DNA from: CAZYPU01 sp964649665
GTDB lineage: Bacteria > Omnitrophota > Gorgyraeia > JABMRN01 > RBG-13-46-9
DNA length: 64,000 bases
Assembly: GCA_964649665.1 (NCBI GenBank)
Contig: CAZYPU010000003.1
Coordinates: forward strand, 1 to 64,000
Direction of reading: 5' to 3'
Shown here: piece after piece, positions 60,399 to 64,000 of the stretch
Layout: each line of letters begins with the position of its first letter
How positions within the stretch are numbered: position 1 is the first letter of the stretch
Position numbers and translations under genes: made by a program
Notes under the pieces: model-generated
Told to the model about the DNA's origin: nothing
Database searches by the model: none
What the model saw: only the letters and a program-made list of their open reading frames with translations

Positions 60399-61178
60399 AT
60401 GAAAATGAGGACAGGCCCCACCTTTGAAACAAAAGTGGGGCCTGTCCTCATTTTCATTGCGGCGTTTTTATTAGCGTACAATACGACGGCTTTCGCCGAG
60501 ACCATCGAGCTTAAAAACGGTGAAATAATTGTCGGCGAGATCAAGCACAAAACCGAAGAAGCGGTCGTCGTAAGCAAAGAGGGCGGAAGTTTCATATATT
60601 CAATAGCCCGCGACAGGATTAAGAATATAAGGGAATCAACGCCGCGGGAATTAAAGCGCTATGAGGCCCGGCAGGGCGTTCCCGCCCCGGCCGCCAAGGG
60701 TGAGAAAAAAGAAGATACACGGCGAGAAGAACTTAAAAAATACCGCCTTGAGAAATACGAAAAAGAGGTTCAGGCGGCGAAGAAGGCGCGCGGCAGGATA
60801 AAAATCAAGTTTTCGGAAGATCGTTTCGGCGTAGTCAACGCCGTATTGAACGGCAAGGTAACGGCATCGCTTTACGTGGACACCGGGGCGTCGATGGTTC
60901 TTATTTCCGGTGAAATCGCCAAAAAGCTGGGTATCAATTTGGATGAAGAAGGGGACAAGGTTCGCGTTGTCCTGGCCGACGGGAGCACCGCCACGGCTAC
61001 CGCTATTACGCTGAAGTCGGTAGAGGTGGGCCCCTCGAAGATCCGGGATGTCCCCGCCGCGGTATCGAAAACGCCTCCGGGCGGCGGCATAGACGGGCTT
61101 CTCGGGATGTCGTTTTTACGTTATTTTCACGTAAAGGTAGATGCTAAAGAGAACTGCCTGGTATTGGAGCGATACTGA
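60399..61178 (+). CDS. Secreted retropepsin-like aspartic protease
   Basis: The 259-residue protein has a hydrophobic signal segment (about residues 14-33), a small beta domain with IELKNGEIIVGEIKHK (seen in some TonB-independent surface proteins), a charged helix (residues 90-135), and a clan AA protease domain. The active-site SLYVDTGASMVLIS lies near 178-191 and the flap/second motif GIDGLLGMSFLRYFHV near 229-244. It would act as a homodimer in the periplasm. The first codons are encoded by one arm of a perfect 20-bp inverted repeat, so the start is uncertain. It directly follows the minor prepilins; a role in pilus protein processing is speculation. Confidence 0.78.
   Translation: MKMRTGPTFETKVGPVLIFIAAFLLAYNTTAFAETIELKNGEIIVGEIKHKTEEAVVVSKEGGSFIYSIARDRIKNIRESTPRELKRYEARQGVPAPAAKGEKKEDTRREELKKYRLEKYEKEVQAAKKARGRIKIKFSEDRFGVVNAVLNGKVTASLYVDTGASMVLISGEIAKKLGINLDEEGDKVRVVLADGSTATATAITLKSVEVGPSKIRDVPAAVSKTPPGGGIDGLLGMSFLRYFHVKVDAKENCLVLERY
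60402..60454. repeat. Perfect inverted repeat over the protease start, 'GGACAGGCCCC' type
   Basis: aaaatgaggacaggccccac at 60402-60421 and gtggggcctgtcctcatttt at 60435-60454 pair over 20 bp with a 13-base loop. It begins eight bases after the upstream stop and covers codons 2-18 of the protease gene. It ends in TTTT and could terminate transcription. Confidence 0.92.
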
Positions 61179-61191
61179 ACGAGAGCCGCCG

Positions 61192-61230
61192 CAGGCCCCT
61201 GTCTGACCTCGTAGGTCAGGCAGGGGCCTG
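61192..61230. repeat. 18-bp inverted repeat after the protease gene
   Basis: caggcccctgtctgacct and aggtcaggcaggggcctg pair over 18 bp with one G-T position and a 3-base loop. A T-run (61240-61253) follows after a short spacer, so it may be an end-of-operon terminator. Confidence 0.8.
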
Positions 61231-61255
61231 CCGATGCGTTTTTGCTTGACAAATC

Positions 61256-61283
61256 ACAAACTTATGATACAGTAGTCAACCTA
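61256..61283 (+). promoter_or_regulatory. Predicted promoter of rplU-rpmA-obgE
   Basis: TTGACA at 61256-61261, a 16-base spacer and TACAGT at 61278-61283. The transcript would start just before the ribosome-binding site of rplU. Confidence 0.55.
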
Positions 61284-61297
61284 CTTATGGAGTGTAT

Positions 61298-61609
61298 ATG
61301 TATGCAGTAATAGAGGCCTCCGGGAGGCAGTATAGAATCGAGAAAAACACCGAGTTTATCGTAAGCAGGATGGAGGGCAAGCCTTCCGGCCTTGTAAAGT
61401 TTAAGAATGTGTTATTCGCGAAGGAGGGAAACACGTTCCATATAGGCAAGCCCCACATAAAGGACGCCTATGTGACTTGCGAGATTCTATCGCATATGCG
61501 CGGCAAGAAGGTGATCGCGTTCAAGTATAAAAGGCGAAAAAGCCAGAAATGGAAAAGGGGCCACAGGCAGGACTTAACCCGATTAAGAGTCAAAGAGATA
61601 AAAGTGTGA
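61298..61609 (+). CDS. rplU: 50S ribosomal protein L21
   Basis: The 103-residue protein reads MYAVIEASGRQYRIEKNTEF and ends with KRRKSQKWKRGHRQDLTRLR, the classic L21 signature. ATG 61298 is preferred over GTG 61292 because GGAG at 61289-61292 lies five bases upstream. It binds 23S rRNA. The order rplU-rpmA-obgE is the usual one. Confidence 0.97.
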   Translation: MYAVIEASGRQYRIEKNTEFIVSRMEGKPSGLVKFKNVLFAKEGNTFHIGKPHIKDAYVTCEILSHMRGKKVIAFKYKRRKSQKWKRGHRQDLTRLRVKEIKV

Positions 61610-61653
61610 TATTTGGATTTCAGATTTAATTTTACAAAAAGTGAGATAAATAA

Positions 61654-61896
61654 ATGGCGCATAAAAAAGGATTAGGAAGTTCAAGAAACGGAAGAGACTC
61701 CAACTCGCAAAGACTGGGCTTGAAGCGCTACGGCGGCCAGTTAGTCACCGCGGGCAGTATTATCGTGAGGCAAAGGGGAACCCTGTTTAAGCCGGGCCTT
61801 AACGTGGGCCGGGGCAGGGACGACACGCTTTTTGCCAAGGCAGACGGTATTGTTAGCTTCTCACCATCAAAAGTAATAAGTATCCTACCGAAATGA
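61654..61896 (+). CDS. rpmA: 50S ribosomal protein L27
   Basis: The 80-residue protein begins MAHKKGLGSSRNGRDSNSQR, without the cleavable N-terminal extension of Firmicutes, and has RQRGTLFKPGLNVGRGRDDT. It contributes to the peptidyl transferase region. It is followed by obgE after one base. Confidence 0.97.
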   Translation: MAHKKGLGSSRNGRDSNSQRLGLKRYGGQLVTAGSIIVRQRGTLFKPGLNVGRGRDDTLFAKADGIVSFSPSKVISILPK

Positions 61897-61897
61897 A

Positions 61898-62854
61898 ATG
61901 CTTATCGACCGGGCGAAAATCCATATCAAGGCGGGTAACGGCGGAGACGGCTGCACGAGTTTCTACCGCGATCGTTTTGTCCAAAAAGGGAAGCCGACCG
62001 GCGGCCGGGGCGGCCGCGGCGGGAACATAATATTCACGGTCGATAAGAACATTCATACGCTGCTCGATTTTCAGCACAAGAGGCATTTTAAAGCTGCGCG
62101 CGGCGGCCACGGCAGTTCCAACAACAAAAAGGGTAAAAGCGGAAGCGACCTGCGCATAGGCGTACCCCCCGGAACGATAATAGAAGACGCATCAACCGGT
62201 TTTATCCTGAGGGATCTTATGGGGGACGCGGAAGAAGTTATAGTTGCCGTAGCCGGCGCCGGCGGTAAGGGAAATTCAAAAGACCGGGACGCCACGCCCG
62301 GGGAGCCCGGCGAGGAAAAAGACCTCATTCTGGAACTCAAGCTTATCGCGGATGTCGGTATCATAGGGCACCCGAATGCCGGCAAGTCCACGCTTATTTC
62401 GCGCATCTCAAGCGCGAAATCGAAAATAGCGGGGTACCATTTTACGACCAAGGCCCCGGTGCTCGGCATAGTCAGGATGGAGTCCGGCGATTTGGTGTTT
62501 GCGGATATGCCGGGCCTGATAGAAGGCGCGCATAAAGGGCGCGGCCTGGGGGATGAATTTTTGCGCCACATAGAAAGGACAAGGGTCCTGCTTCACATGG
62601 TGGACATAGCCGCGCTTGAAGAGCGGGACGCATACGAGGATTACCTGTCGATAAATAAAGAGCTCTCGTTATACGGCCACCATGTCATGGAAAAACCGCA
62701 GGTCCTCGCGTGTAACAAAATGGATTTGCCGGAGGCGAAAAAAAACCTCGAGGCTTTTAAGAAAAAGATAAACAGGAAAGTGTTTCCCATATCGGCAATT
62801 ACCGGTGAGGGGATAAAGGAACTTTTAATCGAAGTTTCGAAAGTGAAATCATGA
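61898..62854 (+). CDS. obgE: Obg/CgtA GTPase, short form
   Basis: The 318-residue protein has an N-terminal Gly-rich Obg fold (AGNGGDGCTSFYRD and GGRGGRGGNIIFTVD) and a GTPase domain with P-loop GHPNAGKSTLIS near 165, DMPGLIEGAH for G3 and CNKMDLPEA for G4. It lacks the C-terminal OCT domain of Bacillus-type Obg. The role is in late ribosome assembly and stress signalling. It overlaps proB as ATGA. Confidence 0.95.
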   Translation: MLIDRAKIHIKAGNGGDGCTSFYRDRFVQKGKPTGGRGGRGGNIIFTVDKNIHTLLDFQHKRHFKAARGGHGSSNNKKGKSGSDLRIGVPPGTIIEDASTGFILRDLMGDAEEVIVAVAGAGGKGNSKDRDATPGEPGEEKDLILELKLIADVGIIGHPNAGKSTLISRISSAKSKIAGYHFTTKAPVLGIVRMESGDLVFADMPGLIEGAHKGRGLGDEFLRHIERTRVLLHMVDIAALEERDAYEDYLSINKELSLYGHHVMEKPQVLACNKMDLPEAKKNLEAFKKKINRKVFPISAITGEGIKELLIEVSKVKS

Positions 62855-63930
62855 AGCATAAAAAAATCGTTATAAAAATCGGGACCAGCGTTCTGGCAAA
62901 AAGTGACGGGAATATCGATAAGGGCGTTATCGAAGGCCTTGTTTCTCAGGTATCGCGCCTTCTGGATAAAGGGGCCAAAGCCATAATCGTTACCTCGGGC
63001 GCTATCTGCGCGGGAAGGGGTATCCTGAAAAGCACGAGCAATTCACTTTCCGATCTGCAGGCGATGGCTTCCGTCGGCCAGAGCGAACTCATGCGCCTTT
63101 ACGGCGAGGCGTTCAAAAAAAAGAACTACCTTACGGGTCAGATTCTCCTGACGCAGGAGGATTTTGACGACAGGCGCCGTTACCTGAATATAAAGTACAC
63201 CCTTGACGCCCTTTTATCGAAAAAGATTGTGCCGATAGTGAACGAGAACGATACTGTTTCAACCGAGGAAATCAAGTTGGGTGATAATGACAGGCTTTCC
63301 GGCCTTGTCGCCGATCTGGCCGGCGCGGATTCCCTTATTATTCTGACGGACGTCGACGGCCTTTACGACGCCGACGGAAGCGTTATCGAAAACGTTGAAA
63401 ACATATCCGGCGAGATAAAAAAGCTCGTTACCAAAAAACGTCATACGTTCACAACCGGCGGCATGGCCACCAAGATCGAGGCGGCACAGAGGGTGGTTCG
63501 TTCCGGCATATGCTGTTTTATAGCCAATGCAGGAATAGAAAATATCATATTCAAGATACTTGAGGGGAAGACGCTCTGCACACACTTTAAGGCTAAGCCG
63601 GTAATAGCGAAAGCAAAAAAGCGATGGATCGCGTATTCATCAAAGGTGAAGGGAAGGATAATAGTTGACGACGGCGCGAAAAAAGCGCTTGCGGCGGGAC
63701 ACAAAAGTCTTTTACCGTCGGGCATTACGGGAGGGGAAGGCGCTTTCAAGGCGGGAGACGTAGTAGGCATAGCCGATTCCAGGGGGAGAGAATTCGCCAG
63801 AGGCCTTGTGAATTACTCCCGGAAGGAGATCGAAAGAATCAAGGGCCTTAAAACAAGCGAAATCGAATCGGCCCTGGGCTATAAAGACCATGATGAGGCC
63901 GTGCATAGGGATAATCTCGTTATCTTATAA
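62851..63930 (+). CDS. proB: Glutamate 5-kinase
   Basis: The 359-residue protein has an amino-acid kinase domain (KIVIKIGTSVLAK, VTSGAICAGRG, IVNENDTVSTEEIKLGDND, LTDVDGLYD, and FTTGGMATKIEAAQR) and a C-terminal PUA domain (GRIIVDDGAKKALAAG onward, residues 265-350). It phosphorylates glutamate, the first step of proline synthesis. The start overlaps the obgE stop. proA follows after 12 bases. Confidence 0.96.
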   Translation: MKHKKIVIKIGTSVLAKSDGNIDKGVIEGLVSQVSRLLDKGAKAIIVTSGAICAGRGILKSTSNSLSDLQAMASVGQSELMRLYGEAFKKKNYLTGQILLTQEDFDDRRRYLNIKYTLDALLSKKIVPIVNENDTVSTEEIKLGDNDRLSGLVADLAGADSLIILTDVDGLYDADGSVIENVENISGEIKKLVTKKRHTFTTGGMATKIEAAQRVVRSGICCFIANAGIENIIFKILEGKTLCTHFKAKPVIAKAKKRWIAYSSKVKGRIIVDDGAKKALAAGHKSLLPSGITGGEGAFKAGDVVGIADSRGREFARGLVNYSRKEIERIKGLKTSEIESALGYKDHDEAVHRDNLVIL

Positions 63931-63942
63931 AGGGAGCGCGTT

Positions 63943-64000
63943 ATGAAGCTTAAAAAAGAAATAATAAAGATTGCAAAAGACGCCAAGGCCGCATCCGGGA
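63943..64000 (+). CDS. proA: Start of glutamate-5-semialdehyde dehydrogenase (cut by window edge)
   Basis: ATG 63943 follows AAAGGGAG and opens a frame (KEIIKIAKDAKAAS) that resembles the first helix of ProA and remains open to the edge. Position after proB is canonical. Only 19 codons are visible, so the call leans on context. Confidence 0.75.
   Translation, partial: MKLKKEIIKIAKDAKAASG

Overview
The window is 64 kb of bacterial chromosome, almost fully coding, with genes on the plus strand except for one small gene at 2735-3061. The content points to a rod-shaped diderm that makes meso-diaminopimelate peptidoglycan and type IV pili. It carries a secretin (PilQ), an outer-membrane barrel ending in Phe, lipoprotein-processing enzymes, a MurE with the DNPR motif, and MreB/RodA/PBP2. 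The mixture of a delta-proteobacteria-like pilus operon, a GH3-family protein, TPR/GT-C proteins and many intergenic palindromes resembles uncultured lineages such as Candidatus Omnitrophota (OP3). That assignment comes from gene content, not from a phylogeny. A 100-N gap flanked by an exact 55-bp duplication shows this is a draft or metagenome scaffold.

Layout. 1-3.4 kb: an accessory-like stretch with an outer-membrane protein, an AT-rich nucleotidyltransferase with a small partner, two tRNAs, and a small secreted protein. 3.4-5.1 kb: a zinc-ribbon coiled-coil protein, an RNase HI family protein, and RNase P RNA with its terminator. 5.2-21.3 kb: a dcw (division and cell wall) cluster in classical order: mraZ, a small unnamed ORF, rsmH, ftsL, ftsI, a murE-murF fusion, mraY, murD, ftsW, murG, murC, murB, ddl, ftsQ, ftsA. 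FtsA is short and degenerate, and no ftsZ follows it. Instead there is a roughly 240-bp inverted repeat. 21.8-33.9 kb: housekeeping genes (yggS, proC, yggT, mtnP, a PfkB kinase, ileS, a DksA/TraR-like protein, lspA, lgt, an RluA-family synthase, aroA, a GH3 protein). 34-39.4 kb: the elongasome mreBCD-mrdA-rodA. 39.4-61.2 kb: a type IV pilus region. It holds a degenerate-GGDEF membrane protein, pilT, a solo MshEN protein, two pilB/gspE paralogues, pilC, a pilin, a TMTC-like GT-C/TPR membrane protein, pilMNOPQ, an RNase E/G, three prepilin-like genes (one encoding 938 residues) and a retropepsin-like protease. 61.3-64 kb: rplU, rpmA, obgE, proB and the start of proA.

How it works together. The dcw and mre blocks cover lipid II synthesis and its use in septal (FtsI/FtsW) and lateral (PBP2/RodA) growth. 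The pilus block contains the motor ATPases, platform, alignment complex, secretin, major pilin and a minor-pilin set likely to form a tip. The likeliest novel biology is here: the giant modular pseudopilin, the PilX-like protein, the coupled RNase and protease, and a possible c-di-GMP-type input (degenerate GGDEF plus a stand-alone MshEN domain).

The region is studded with palindromic repeats of at least four kinds. Several touch genes: one is inside ileS in frame, one covers the start of the protease gene, a terminator-like hairpin sits in the first codons of the GT-C gene, and one leads into pilQ. No CRISPR array, prophage, rRNA operon or intact transposase gene was seen.
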